A model generated the notes under the pieces. That model saw only the letters and a list, made by a program, of their open reading frames with translations, did not search any database and was not told the DNA's origin. Shown here piece by piece: positions 63,434 through 64,000 of a DNA stretch of 64,000 bases. The stretch lies in NCBI GenBank assembly GCA_020055645.1, contig CM034546.1, positions 10,044,001-10,108,000 of the forward strand, written 5' to 3'. A program made the translations under genes and the position numbers. Within the stretch, counting starts at the first letter, position 1, and every line of letters begins with the position of its first letter. This stretch comes from Tomocerus qinae (lineage: Eukaryota; Arthropoda; Collembola; Entomobryomorpha; Tomoceridae).

Positions 63434-64000
63434 CATTATTAAAATCTATAAACTAATTATCAATCTCAGTCTTATTTGACATTAACATTTTTCTTGCATT
63501 ATTCGGAAGATGGACAGAAAATACTACAAATTATATAGCAGAATGAATAGGTATAATTCCAAGATCAATACATAAAATTAGAGCCGTATTGGTGACATTT
63601 TAAGTGAGATATTTAAAAAAACTATTTCAACTTATTTCAAACTTTTCTTTTGAACGTTGTTATAGTAGGAATTATCCGAATATCTAGGTATATTTTTAAT
63701 ATATTGTCTATTAGAATAAAGTAGTGTCTTAAGAAGGCCATATTCTTCCTATGGCTTGTTTGAAACATATATTGCTAAGCACAAAACTCTTAAATATTTT
63801 AGACATAATGTATGTTGAATACATTTATCCTAATAGGAACTTGTTCAAATGTTGAGCAATGTATATTGGTTGAAGGGGAAAGAGAAGTAATATTTTCAAC
63901 GGGGTCCCGTTTCGGAAAAAGTATTTATCTTGTATGTAGTTAGTAATACAATTGTGTTTCTGCTTGTATTCGCTCGCTTTTATGGTACGACATTCTAGCA
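63434..64000. other. 3' flank of IR gene 4
   Basis: Non-coding up to the window edge. AATAAA near 63715 is a plausible poly(A) signal of the receptor gene. Nothing else recognised. Confidence 0.6.

Overview
The window reads as AT-rich animal nuclear DNA, most probably from an arthropod. It has no bacterial-style operons. It carries single-exon divergent ionotropic receptor (IR) genes, BEL/Pao and Ty3/Gypsy-type retroelements, hAT-type MITEs, minisatellites and large intergenic spaces. The species cannot be named from sequence alone.

Both edges hold a chemoreceptor array. Four related IR-type genes lie on the plus strand at about 3.5-5.4, 14.5-16.5, 55.4-57.5 and 61.5-63.4 kb. Genes 1 and 2 are close tandem duplicates whose flanks are also duplicated. 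Gene 1 is broken by a 5-bp tandem duplication in its N-terminal part; genes 2, 3 and 4 are intact. The spacer between genes 1 and 2 (5.4-14.5 kb) holds MITEs, a 74-bp perfect palindrome, a 23-bp minisatellite, a roughly 40-bp satellite mixed with elements bearing GCTCGCCTGA/TCAGGCGAGC termini, and a 37-bp minisatellite.

The centre (19.2-40.3 kb) is a nest of retroelements. The older layer begins with an LTR-like block at 19.2-19.6 kb. It continues with an ORF of unknown type, an array of four diverged copies of an unrecognised ORF family (20.4-23.9 kb), a Gypsy-type Gag remnant (24.0-25.0 kb) and the start of a Gypsy-type protease (26.3 kb). A young BEL/Pao element with an envelope ORF is inserted into that protease frame at 26406-39510. 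Its two 411-bp LTRs read as identical, and it is flanked by the 5-bp duplication AGTAG. It is a near-complete endogenous retrovirus: tRNA-Asp-like primer site, a small double-zinc-ribbon ORF, Gag-protease-RT-RNase H, integrase joined to a two-part envelope glycoprotein, two paralogous coiled-coil accessory ORFs, polypurine tract and 3' LTR.

On the opposite strand, between the accessory ORFs and the 3' LTR, there is a compact predicted gene for a small secreted peptide. It has a TATA box, an initiator, a two-codon first exon, a 65-nt GT-AG intron and a signal peptide. Together with the three accessory ORFs it is the most unusual content of the window. Downstream of the element lie the rest of the Gypsy protease and a heavily deleted second BEL pol copy.

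From 40.3 to 55.4 kb no convincing gene is seen. This part is built of inverted-repeat and duplicated sequences, including a 1.26-kb foldback element, a GGCCGGCC-rich duplication and small palindromic MITEs. From 57.5 to 61.5 kb there is a duplicated non-coding segment between the last two IR genes.
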